Under the pieces are notes generated by a model. That model had not been told where the DNA came from. It saw only the letters and a list, made by a program, of their open reading frames with translations, and did no database searches. A program made the translations under genes and the position numbers. Shown piece after piece: positions 56,838 through 64,000 of a DNA stretch of 64,000 nucleotides. The DNA is from Armatimonas rosea (GTDB taxonomy: Bacteria; Armatimonadota; Armatimonadia; Armatimonadales; Armatimonadaceae): contig NZ_JACHGW010000004.1 of the NCBI RefSeq assembly GCF_014202505.1, forward strand, positions 1 through 64,000. The letters run 5' to 3'. The stretch's first letter is position 1. Each line of letters opens with the position of its first letter.

Positions 56838-57605
56838 TTACGCCCCCTTAAGTGCGTTCTTCTTTGCCAGCACCAGACCAAGCACGATGCCGACGAGCGA
56901 GACGAAGAGACTGGCCCACTGACCGGTCGAGAGGCCAGCCTTCACCGACTCCGTGCCAGACTGCTCGCGCCAGACCTCGACAATAAACCGCACGATGCCA
57001 TAGAGGACCATGAAGGCGCAGATGATCTGCCCCCGGAACGTGCGGTGCTTCTCCAGCAAGACCAAGATACCAAACGCAATCGCGACTCCAATGGCTTCGT
57101 AGATCTGGGTGGGATGCACTCCGATAATCTGCGTGTGCTCGTCGGGGTAGAAGTTCATCTTCCAGGGCAGGTCGCACTTGTGGCCGTAGCAGCAGCCGTT
57201 GAGGAGGCAGCCGATACGCCCAAAGAACATCCCAATCGCCAGCGACGGTGCCGCGGTGTCGATGGCATCCCAGGGGTTCATGCCTTTTTTCTTGCAGACC
57301 AGGATGCCCACCAGGACGCCCCCGATCAGGCCGCCGAAGCTGGTCATTCCCCCCTGCCAGACCGCCCCAATACTCAGGAGATCACTCTTGTAGGTATCAA
57401 GATTCTGGAGGATATAGCCAAGCCGCCCGCCTAAGACGCCGCCAAAGAGGCCGGCCAGCGACGCGTCCCAGTAGTCCTCAGACTTGAGGCCGTAGCGCGG
57501 GGCGACACTCGCGGCGCGCCACGCGGCCATGAGGAAGGCGATCATCAGGAGCAGGCCCCACGAGCGCAGGGGGAAGCTCCCGATATGAAAAAGAACAGGA
57601 AGCAT
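56838..57605 (-). CDS. lgt: Phosphatidylglycerol-prolipoprotein diacylglyceryl transferase
   Basis: 255 residues, about seven membrane helices. It attaches diacylglycerol to the lipobox Cys of prolipoproteins. GGVLGGRLGYIL, MTSFGGLIGGVL, FGRIGCLLNGCCYG and HPTQIYEAIG are family signatures. It follows lspA with a 1-nt overlap, so both lipoprotein-processing enzymes are made together. Confidence 0.95.
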   Translation of the reverse strand: MLPVLFHIGSFPLRSWGLLLMIAFLMAAWRAASVAPRYGLKSEDYWDASLAGLFGGVLGGRLGYILQNLDTYKSDLLSIGAVWQGGMTSFGGLIGGVLVGILVCKKKGMNPWDAIDTAAPSLAIGMFFGRIGCLLNGCCYGHKCDLPWKMNFYPDEHTQIIGVHPTQIYEAIGVAIAFGILVLLEKHRTFRGQIICAFMVLYGIVRFIVEVWREQSGTESVKAGLSTGQWASLFVSLVGIVLGLVLAKKNALKGA

Positions 57606-58120
57606 TAGCTCTCCTCCCCGACAGGAGCCGCAGGTGATGGTGTTGGCGTCGCCGTCGGCTCGCTCAGCAGGAAGCTACGCACGGCGAGGAGGCAGATTCC
57701 AATCGTGATAGCCATATCGGCGACATTGAAGATCGCAAAGTTGATAGCGCGAAAGTCGAGAAAGTCGGTTACGAGGCCCGTGCGGAGCCGATCAATGAGG
57801 TTGCCGAGCGCGCCACCTAGGGGCAGTGCCAACGCGATCCCACTGAAGCGATCTAGCCCGCCTTTTGCCCGCCGCTCCGTCACCACAATCCCCGCCATGA
57901 TAATCACCGAAGCGAAGATGATGAGCCAGGTTTTCTTCTCCAGCATCGAGAAGGCGATCCCATCGTTCTGGACATGGGTCAGGTGAAAGACCCCCGGCCA
58001 GAGGGGCACGGTGGTGTGGAGGGGGATCTGTGCCTTGACAACCGCTTTAACGGCTTGATCGGCGACGGCAATAGCGCCTGCCAGGAGATAGAACCAGGCA
58101 GGCGCGAGGCGTTTTGGCAT
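57605..58120 (-). CDS. lspA: Lipoprotein signal peptidase
   Basis: 171 residues, four membrane helices, aspartic peptidase that removes prolipoprotein signal peptides. The catalytic Asp residues are in GGALGNLIDRL and FNVADMAI. The NDGIAFSML motif is also present. A Pro/Thr/Ser-rich C-terminal tail is unusual. The ATG follows TATAAT by 8 nt, giving the operon its own leaderless promoter besides readthrough from ileS. Confidence 0.95.
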   Translation of the reverse strand: MPKRLAPAWFYLLAGAIAVADQAVKAVVKAQIPLHTTVPLWPGVFHLTHVQNDGIAFSMLEKKTWLIIFASVIIMAGIVVTERRAKGGLDRFSGIALALPLGGALGNLIDRLRTGLVTDFLDFRAINFAIFNVADMAITIGICLLAVRSFLLSEPTATPTPSPAAPVGEES

Positions 58121-58128
58121 AACGCGTT

Positions 58129-58134
58129 ATTATA
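58129..58134 (-). promoter_or_regulatory. -10 element (TATAAT), leaderless
   Basis: Perfect TATAAT, overlapping the ileS stop region, ending 8 nt before the lspA ATG. Confidence 0.5.
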
Positions 58135-60934
58135 CCGTTCCGTCGGGCGTGATCGTTCCGCGGCGCACTAGCTCCCGAACGATGGCCGCCTGCGGGGCGG
58201 AGATCTCCGGAAACTCCGGGTCGCTGCCGACATCCTCCCGGATAAACCAGGAGCGCATGCACTTCTTGCCCGGAGCAGGTGAGACCGTCACCGAGAGCGC
58301 ATCACCCGATGTCAGAGTGAGCTTGGCGACCATGAGGCACTCCGCCACAAGCGCATCGTCGCCCGCCAAGAGCGCCGCCAGGTTGGCATCCAGCGTCACC
58401 TCGGCGTGGGCCTCGGTGGACTTGGAGATCAGGCCCTCGGTCGATTCCTTGGCCTTGCGGGCGGCGGCCAGCGCCTCACGGAACGGCTCCAGCTTGAGGT
58501 TGAAGGCATCGCGCACGGCAAGAATCGCCTCGAAGCGTGCCTCAAGAGCAGCCTCCGCCGTGCCCGGCGTGGGCCAGTCGGCGAGGTGGACGCTCTCGGC
58601 CTTGCCTTCCCAGCTCGGCAGAAACTCCCAGGCTTCGTCGGCGGTGTGTACCAGCACCGGCGCGAGCATGGTGATCAGTGCCGTGGCGACTTCGAGCATC
58701 GCGGTCTGCGACGAGCGGCGCTTGGGGTCCTCGGGGAGGAGCGTGTAGAGGCGGTCCTTGAGGACATCCAAGTAGAAGCCCGAGAGCTCCGTGTTGCAGA
58801 AGCCGATCAGTGCCTGAGTCGCCTTGTAGAATGCGTACTCGTCGTAGGCCGCCGTCACGTCGGTCACCACACCCGAGAGCTTGGAGAGAATCCAGGCATC
58901 GAGTGGGTCAAGCGCATCGGCGGCGACACGGTCGGTGTCGGGGTTGAAGTCCGCGAGGTTGCCCAGGAGGAAGCGCAGGGTGTTGCGCAGCTTGCGGTAG
59001 CTATCGGCGAGCTGCTCCAGGATTCCCTTGCCCAGGCGCGTGTCCTCGGTGAAGTCGATCGAGCCCACCCAGAGCCGGAGCACGTCCGCGCCTAGCTCAT
59101 CGATCACCCCGAGCGGGTCGACCGTGTTGCCCTTGGACTTGCTCATCTTGATCCCACGCTCATCGACCGTGAAGCCGTTGGTCACCACCGCCTTGTAGGG
59201 CGGTGTCCCCCGGAGCGCGGAGGCGATCATCAGCGATGAGTTAAACCACCCGCGGTGCTGGTCGCTGCCCTCCAGGTAGAGGTCCGCCGGCCAGCGCAGG
59301 CCGGGCCAGACACCGGAGTCCAGCACGGCAAAGCTGGTCGAGCCCGAGTCGAACCAGACATCCAGGACATCTTTCTCTTTCTCAAAGTCCTTGGCCGCGA
59401 CCCCGTTGTAGGTGAAGCCTTCGGGCAAGATCGCCTCAGGAGCCGTGTTGTACCACCCCTCGACACCGTCCTTACGGATCACCGCGACGGCCGCATCGAA
59501 CGCCACCTCGTCCATCACTGCCTCGCCGTTGGCATAGAACAGCGCGATGGGGACGCCCCAGTGGCGCTGGCGGGAGACTGTCCAGTCCGGCCGACCGGCG
59601 ACCGCCGCCGTGATGCGGTTCTCCGCTTGCGCCGGGTACCACGCCACGTTCTTGATCCCATCGAGCGCTTTTTGGCGCAGCCCATCGTGCTCCACCGAGA
59701 CAAACCACTGGACTGTCGCGCGGAACAAAAGCGGCTTGTAGGGCGCGCGCGGCGAGTGCGGGTAGCTGTGGGTGAAGTTGTAGCTCCCCAGCAGCGCCCC
59801 TACCTCGGCTAGGCGCTCCGGGATCGCCTTGTTGGCCTCATCGGTGCTCAGGCCCACAAACGGCCCTGCTTCGTCGGTGTAGCGCCCCCGGCCATCCACG
59901 GGCGAGAGCACCGGCAGGCCGTACTTCATTCCTGTGACATAGTCATCGGCACCGTGGCCGGGCGCGGTGTGGACGATACCGGTTCCGGTGTCGGTGGTGA
60001 CATAGGTCGCCAGCACGCCCACAGAGTCTCGGTCCAGCTCAGGAAGCGGGTGACGGAAGCGTGCCCCTTCGAAGCTCGCGCCCTTGCGGGTCTCCAGCAC
60101 CGTGACTGCGCCGAGATTACAGGCCGTCGCCGTGGCCTCCAGTAGCTCGCCCAAGAGCACCAGCTTGCCCGCGTTCTCGGTCTCCACCACGACATAGTCA
60201 AAGTCCGGGTGGAACGCCAGGGCTAGGTTGGCAGGGATGGTCCACGGAGTCGTGGTCCAGATCACGGCGCGCAGGCCCGGCTCGGCGAGGCTCTCAAAGC
60301 CCACATAGATCGCCGGGCTCACGTGGTCCTTGTACTCCGCCTCGGTGTTGGCGAGCGCGGTCTCGTTGGCGCTGTCCCAGAGCACGGGCTTGAGGCCGCG
60401 GTAGACATAGCCCTTGCGCGCCATCTCCAGAAACGTCTCGACGATCTTCGCCTCGAACGCGGGGGCCATGGTGAGGTAGGGATTGTCCCAGTCGCCACGG
60501 ATTCCCAGGCGCTGAAACTGCGTCTTTTGTGTCGCCACCCACTCGGCGGCGTAGGTGCGGCAGCGTGCCCGGAGCGTGTCGGGGGTCCAGGACTCTTTCT
60601 TCTCCCGGAACTCCTTCATCACCTGCACCTCGATCGGCAGCCCATGGTTGTCCCAGCCCGGCACATAGGGCGACTGGTAGCCCGCCATGGTCTTGTAGCG
60701 GGTGACGATATCCTTGAGGGTTTTATTTAGCGCATGCCCAAGGTGGATATTGCCATTGGAGTACGGGGGGCCGTCGTGGAGCAAGAACTGCCCCTTCGGT
60801 GCGGGCTTGTCGAGCGATTTCTGGTAGAGGTCGAGTGACTTCCAGCGTGCCTGAAAGAGTGGCTCGCGGCTCGGGAGGTCGGCGCGCATCGGGAACTCCG
60901 TCTGCGGCAGGTTAAGTGTCTTTGAGTAGTCCAT
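58130..60934 (-). CDS. ileS: Isoleucyl-tRNA synthetase
   Basis: 934 residues. Class I synthetase with HLGHALNK (HIGH) after YSNGNI, the CP1 editing domain (TTPWTIPANLAL, GHGADDYVTG) and KMSKSKG. The C-terminal zinc finger of type 1 IleRS is degenerate: KKCMRSWFIREDVGSDP keeps one Cys, and the distal pair is absent (ISAPQAAIV). The gene is preceded by a ~187-nt leader with a putative Ile-rich leader peptide and followed by lspA. Confidence 0.95.
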   Translation of the reverse strand: MDYSKTLNLPQTEFPMRADLPSREPLFQARWKSLDLYQKSLDKPAPKGQFLLHDGPPYSNGNIHLGHALNKTLKDIVTRYKTMAGYQSPYVPGWDNHGLPIEVQVMKEFREKKESWTPDTLRARCRTYAAEWVATQKTQFQRLGIRGDWDNPYLTMAPAFEAKIVETFLEMARKGYVYRGLKPVLWDSANETALANTEAEYKDHVSPAIYVGFESLAEPGLRAVIWTTTPWTIPANLALAFHPDFDYVVVETENAGKLVLLGELLEATATACNLGAVTVLETRKGASFEGARFRHPLPELDRDSVGVLATYVTTDTGTGIVHTAPGHGADDYVTGMKYGLPVLSPVDGRGRYTDEAGPFVGLSTDEANKAIPERLAEVGALLGSYNFTHSYPHSPRAPYKPLLFRATVQWFVSVEHDGLRQKALDGIKNVAWYPAQAENRITAAVAGRPDWTVSRQRHWGVPIALFYANGEAVMDEVAFDAAVAVIRKDGVEGWYNTAPEAILPEGFTYNGVAAKDFEKEKDVLDVWFDSGSTSFAVLDSGVWPGLRWPADLYLEGSDQHRGWFNSSLMIASALRGTPPYKAVVTNGFTVDERGIKMSKSKGNTVDPLGVIDELGADVLRLWVGSIDFTEDTRLGKGILEQLADSYRKLRNTLRFLLGNLADFNPDTDRVAADALDPLDAWILSKLSGVVTDVTAAYDEYAFYKATQALIGFCNTELSGFYLDVLKDRLYTLLPEDPKRRSSQTAMLEVATALITMLAPVLVHTADEAWEFLPSWEGKAESVHLADWPTPGTAEAALEARFEAILAVRDAFNLKLEPFREALAAARKAKESTEGLISKSTEAHAEVTLDANLAALLAGDDALVAECLMVAKLTLTSGDALSVTVSPAPGKKCMRSWFIREDVGSDPEFPEISAPQAAIVRELVRRGTITPDGTV

Positions 60935-60974
60935 AGTCTTGAAATAACGAAACGGTCACGGGGTCGGCGGCGGA

Positions 60975-61074
60975 GACAAAACAACAGCGCCCCTGGAAGC
61001 AAACACCACGATTCGCCGAACCCTGGGACGAGCGACACTGCCCGTCCCGAACCGTGTGTTGCTCAGGAGCGCTG
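60975..61074 (-). promoter_or_regulatory. Putative ileS attenuator stem
   Basis: On the minus strand CAGCGCTCCTG (61064-61074, the last codons of the leader peptide) can pair with CAGGGGCGCTG (60985-60995, one G-U), followed by TTGTTTTGTC. Nested arms GCAACACACGGTTCG and CGAATCGTGGTGTTTGC, and the inner GGGACG/CGTCCC, extend it to one long hairpin. A ribosome halted at the Ile codons would cover the 5' arm. Confidence 0.5.
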
Positions 61075-61116
61075 GATAATCTGGGCGATTCCGCCACAGC
61101 GAGAGAAGTACTGCAT
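61063..61116 (-). CDS. Putative ileS leader peptide
   Basis: 17 residues, MQYFSRCGGIAQIIQRS, with Ile at positions 10, 13 and 14 (codons ATC, ATT, ATC). The ATG is ~6 nt after the predicted transcript start. The last codons form the 5' arm of the terminator-like stem. Too short to prove by sequence alone; the case rests on the Ile content, its place before ileS and the overlap with the stem. Confidence 0.5.
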   Translation of the reverse strand: MQYFSRCGGIAQIIQRS

Positions 61117-61128
61117 ACGCTAGGGGCT

Positions 61129-61158
61129 ATTATACTACCCCCGGCTACGTGCTGCCAA
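61129..61158 (-). promoter_or_regulatory. ileS promoter
   Basis: TTGGCA (61153-61158), 18-bp spacer, TATAAT (61129-61134). Predicted start ~61122, which gives a leader of ~187 nt before the ileS ATG, exceptional in this window. Confidence 0.6.
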
Positions 61159-61722
61159 CACCATGACCATCAGGCCCAGAAGCGCGAGTTTTTCTTCGTC
61201 GGGCGAGAGGTCCGCGTGCTTTTCCAGCTCGAACTTGCTCTCAAAGAGCGACGGCTTCTTCACCAGGCGCAGGACCTTGGTATCGCCGCGCTTGACTAGA
61301 TAGGCGGGGTGAAAGAGAAAGGCGGTTGCGAGGCCAATGATAGGAATCTCCCCGACAACATGGTCGATCACCTTGATCCACGGGTTTTCTTCGTCGATGG
61401 CAAGGGTCGCGTTCTCCATTCCCACGGGGCGAATCTGGTAGTCGATGTTCCAGATCGACTTCCAGCCGTTACAGGTCACGGTTCCCAGCTCTTTGTTTGT
61501 CGCGGCTTCCACGAAGGTGTAGACCGGGGAGAGAGCGATCGCCTTGTTGGACTCAATATGATAGAGCGGCTCGGTCTGTCCGGAGTCGGTGAAGATCGTG
61601 ATCTTCTCTTTCCAGGAGAACTTGCGCTTGAGATAGCACACGGTGTTGCCAGACGCATCCGTGACCGTGAGCTGGCTAAGAAGCGCAAGCAGCTTAAACG
61701 AAACTGTCAGAGGGTAGTTCAT
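61135..61722 (-). CDS. LURP-one/Tubby-like (scramblase-fold) protein
   Basis: 195 residues. The order MNYPLTVSFKLLALLSQLTVTD, NTVCYLKRKFSWKEKITIFTD and YQIRPVGMENATLAIDEENPW matches the beta-barrel around a hydrophobic helix seen in LURP-one-related proteins, shown here as separate landmarks. The C-terminal LALLGLMVMVLAARSRG may insert in the membrane. Function unknown. It overlaps the upstream S9 peptidase gene by 4 nt. Confidence 0.6.
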   Translation of the reverse strand: MNYPLTVSFKLLALLSQLTVTDASGNTVCYLKRKFSWKEKITIFTDSGQTEPLYHIESNKAIALSPVYTFVEAATNKELGTVTCNGWKSIWNIDYQIRPVGMENATLAIDEENPWIKVIDHVVGEIPIIGLATAFLFHPAYLVKRGDTKVLRLVKKPSLFESKFELEKHADLSPDEEKLALLGLMVMVLAARSRG

Positions 61723-64000
61723 GGGGTCTTACTTTCCGGGCGGGTGTAGAAGGGGCGCAGATCACGGGCACCGCGCTCGGTGTACGGGACGCCGGTCTTC
61801 ATCCAGTCGGGGCGGGGTGCGTTTAGGAGATAGTGGTCGAAGAACTCGGCCAGGTGGACGGTCCAGTGCTTCATCATGTCCCGGTTGGTCAGGCCGTGGC
61901 CCTCGCCGTTGTAGTTGAACATGAAGGCTTCCTTACCGAGGCGGCGCATGGCGGAGAAAAACTCGATTCCCTGGGTCCACGGCACCGCGCCATCGGCATC
62001 GTTGTGCATCGAGAGATACGGGGTCTGGACCTTATCCACCCAGAAGATCGGGGAGTTCTCGATGTACTTGAGCGGGTCGGTCCAGGGCGGCCCACCGATA
62101 CGGCTCTGGGTGCGCTCGTACTGGAAGGCGCGGCTCATGCCACTCTCGTAGCGAATCCCGCCGTAGGCACTCACCATGTTGGAGACCGCCGCCCCCGCCT
62201 CGACCGCGCGGAAGAGGTTGGTTCGGGTGATCATGTAGGTGATCTCATAGGCGCCCCAGCTGTGTCCCTGAATCCCGATGCGCTTCTCGTCGATATAGCC
62301 ACGCCGCAGCACTTCCTGCACCGCGGGCACGACACACTTCATCGCGGACTCGCCGGGGTAGCCCGTGCGGTAGGTGATATCGGGGCGCAGGACGATATAG
62401 CCGTTGCTGACATAGCGGCTAACATTGATATTGGTGCCAACTCCGGGACGGACATAGTTATGAAGCTGGTCGGCCATGCGCTCGTAGATATAGACCATCA
62501 GGGGGTACTTTTTATTGGGGTCGAAGTTGTCCGGGAGCGTGAGAACCGCCGGGAGCTTCTGCCCATCACCGGTGGTGTAGGTAATCAGATCGCTCTTGCC
62601 CCAGACAAAGTCTTTTTGCTGCGGGTTGGCATCGGTGATGCGCTCCGCCTGGGGAATCTTGGCCACGCTGGGCGCGAGCCAGAGATCGGGGAACTGGTCG
62701 AAGCGCTCGCGGGTGAAGAGCACGGTCTCGGCATCGCGCGCCTTTGTCGGTGGCCCAAACGAGCAGTCGTCCATCAGGAGCTTGCTGGGGCGCCCACTTC
62801 GGAGCGAAGGGAGCTGCCAGTAGCCCTCGGCCCGGCTGGCGAGGTCGTTGACGGTGAAGAGGATGGGCTTGTCGGTGGGAACGGCGGGCTTCTCGGGATC
62901 AAACCCAACACGGCTCATGCGGAAGACAAGCCCTGCTTTTCGACCACCGGTTACTTGACGCGCGTCGCCATTCTCCGGGTTCACCTCCCAGAGATCGAAC
63001 TTATCGTAGACCAGGATCGACTTATCGCCCTCGGTCCAACCTGCCGACCCGTACGGCGGAGGCGGGGCCGGATGGTCGTCGTCTTCGTCCCAGAGCGCCT
63101 GCGGAACCTTCTCGCCCAGATTGACGACCTTCTCGCTGTTCACCCCCCGGCAGAGCCAGGTTCGCCGCGCTTGGTCCCACCAGACAAGATACTTCTCGGT
63201 CGGCGAGAGCAGCACCGCGCCCCCAGCCTTGGTGAGCACTTTCTTGCGCTCCCCAGACTCGATATCCACGAGGTAGACATCGTCGTAGCTCTGGTCCCAC
63301 GACGTCAGCTGCTGGTAGGGCTTGGCATCCCGCCCGAGTGTCCAGCGCTTGGTCTCATCGCCCACAAACACGGTCGGTAGGTCTGGCCCCGAGAGCACGG
63401 TGAGCTTCTTACTCTTCAAGCTCAGCAGTGCCGGGTAGCTGGGGCGTGCCCCCGCGCGGAGCTTCTGCATGGTCTGGAGCAGGCCGTCCCCCGACGACCA
63501 GATATCCACGGCCAGCGGCTCGACCGGGTCCTTGGGCTTCGGCGCGGGCTTTGGTGCCAGCGAGAGGCTCAAGCGGCTCCCGTCCTTGGAGAACCGCGCG
63601 CTGCTACCGTCGGCGAGCTGCCAGCCCGCAGGCACACCGGGCGACCTCTCGGTCAGCAGCTCCGTGGCCTTGCCCTCCCCCACTCGCCAGTGCCAGAGGC
63701 TACTTACTCGTTCGCGCACCGGAGCGGGAGGGATCGTCGGAGCCGCCGCGGGCGGCTGTGGCGCAGGTGCGCCGGTTGAGGCGGGCGTCGGTGCGGCGGC
63801 GGCAGGAGCCTTTGGCGTTCGGACAAAGACCAGCTGCTCCCCGGCATCGTCCCAGGCGATCCCCCGCAGCTCCGACGGCCCTGCGCTCACCGCCACATCG
63901 CCGACCTTGCCCAGCTCTCGGACAAAGAGCCCGTCTTTGGTGTCGTCTTTGCTATCCACCGAGTAGGCCAGCCGGGTACCCGCCTTGTTCCATACAAACT
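61719..64000 (-). CDS. S9 family peptidase (prolyl oligopeptidase type), 5' end outside the window
   Basis: The frame stays open to the last base (..FVWNKAGTRLAYSVDSKDD), so the start is outside. About 760 residues are visible. The beta-propeller carries a Pro/Ala-rich insert (PKAPAAAAPTPASTG) near the window edge. The C-terminal hydrolase domain has Ser in QGHSWGAYE, Asp in HNDADGAVPW and His in GEGHGLTNRD. It may be exported, since relatives with this layout usually have a signal peptide, but that part is missing. Confidence 0.88.
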   Translation of the reverse strand, partial: FVWNKAGTRLAYSVDSKDDTKDGLFVRELGKVGDVAVSAGPSELRGIAWDDAGEQLVFVRTPKAPAAAAPTPASTGAPAPQPPAAAPTIPPAPVRERVSSLWHWRVGEGKATELLTERSPGVPAGWQLADGSSARFSKDGSRLSLSLAPKPAPKPKDPVEPLAVDIWSSGDGLLQTMQKLRAGARPSYPALLSLKSKKLTVLSGPDLPTVFVGDETKRWTLGRDAKPYQQLTSWDQSYDDVYLVDIESGERKKVLTKAGGAVLLSPTEKYLVWWDQARRTWLCRGVNSEKVVNLGEKVPQALWDEDDDHPAPPPPYGSAGWTEGDKSILVYDKFDLWEVNPENGDARQVTGGRKAGLVFRMSRVGFDPEKPAVPTDKPILFTVNDLASRAEGYWQLPSLRSGRPSKLLMDDCSFGPPTKARDAETVLFTRERFDQFPDLWLAPSVAKIPQAERITDANPQQKDFVWGKSDLITYTTGDGQKLPAVLTLPDNFDPNKKYPLMVYIYERMADQLHNYVRPGVGTNINVSRYVSNGYIVLRPDITYRTGYPGESAMKCVVPAVQEVLRRGYIDEKRIGIQGHSWGAYEITYMITRTNLFRAVEAGAAVSNMVSAYGGIRYESGMSRAFQYERTQSRIGGPPWTDPLKYIENSPIFWVDKVQTPYLSMHNDADGAVPWTQGIEFFSAMRRLGKEAFMFNYNGEGHGLTNRDMMKHWTVHLAEFFDHYLLNAPRPDWMKTGVPYTERGARDLRPFYTRPESKTP

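Noticed and set aside
60935-61122. T-box riboswitch in the ileS leader
   Set aside because: I looked for the conserved T-box bulge sequence (GGGUGGNACCGCG type) and the AGUA/GA specifier-loop elements and did not find them; the leader-peptide model fits better.
62790-62825. Third coding palindrome in the terminal S9 peptidase (CTTCGGAGCGAAG)
   Set aside because: Only a short stem, no frame-preserving insert of obvious boundaries, and the peptide could be an ordinary propeller loop.
61833-63380. 515-residue plus-strand frame inside the terminal S9 peptidase gene
   Set aside because: Antisense shadow with biased composition; the opposite strand has all S9 motifs.

Overview
This is a GC-rich bacterial chromosome segment, most likely from Armatimonadota (Armatimonas/Fimbriimonas-like). 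That assignment is an inference from the gene mix: futalosine-pathway mqnA, a PSD1/DUF1549-DUF1553 cytochrome protein of planctomycete type, an MctB/SteB-like protein beside glycosyltransferases, an ALDH16-type double aldehyde dehydrogenase and several S9 peptidases. I see no rRNA, tRNA or CRISPR array. The first ~120 bases are G/C homopolymer and are probably assembly noise.

Layout. 0.1-10.3 kb: secreted X-Pro peptidase-like hydrolase, two glycosyltransferases with an MctB-like protein, SUKH-like orphan, aldo/keto reductase, MtaB, YcxB-like protein, S9 peptidase, DinB-like protein. 10.3-18.2 kb: a complete 7.86-kb filamentous (inovirus-type) prophage flanked by dif-like sites. 18.2-30.5 kb: small membrane protein, mqnA, HEAT-repeat protein, ALDH16, CBS protein, galactose mutarotase, a large unclassified protein, pyrG, a secreted K/Q-rich protein. 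30.7-41.2 kb: GH-A glycosidase, fabI, lipoprotein, VapBC-like pair, DinG-type helicase, rlmN coupled to a PIN/NYN nuclease. 41.2-48.2 kb: TetR regulator and divergent membrane protein, SDR epimerase, 647-aa orphan coupled to dapF, LysR, alanine racemase. 48.3-55 kb: phosphodiester glycosidase, rhomboid-like protein, PAP2, RbsD/FucU, ferritin-like protein, PSD1 cytochrome. 55-64 kb: rluD, SUMF1-domain protein, lgt, lspA, ileS, LURP-one-like protein, and a second S9 peptidase that runs off the end.

The prophage keeps the Ff gene order: Rep, ssDNA-binding protein, tiny membrane proteins, major coat protein, terminator, more tiny membrane proteins, two paralogous adsorption/minor coat proteins, gVI-like protein, Zot-like ATPase. 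It has no integrase and no secretin, consistent with capture by host XerCD at dif and export through a host secretin. Its genes use strong Shine-Dalgarno sites. At least a dozen host genes instead have a -10 hexamer 6-10 nt before the start codon and should be leaderless.

Three regulatory predictions stand out. (1) pyrG has a promoter whose predicted transcript begins GGGC directly inside a terminator stem, as expected for CTP-sensing by reiterative transcription. (2) ileS has a ~187-nt leader encoding a 17-residue peptide with three Ile codons next to a terminator-like stem, a translation-coupled attenuator. (3) A TGAAC-N-GTTCA palindrome lies just downstream of the -10 elements of a TetR gene, its divergent membrane-protein gene and distant mqnA; a 19-bp exact match links the last two. 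Palindromic repeats occur between genes and also as in-frame insertions inside dapF and the DinG-like gene.
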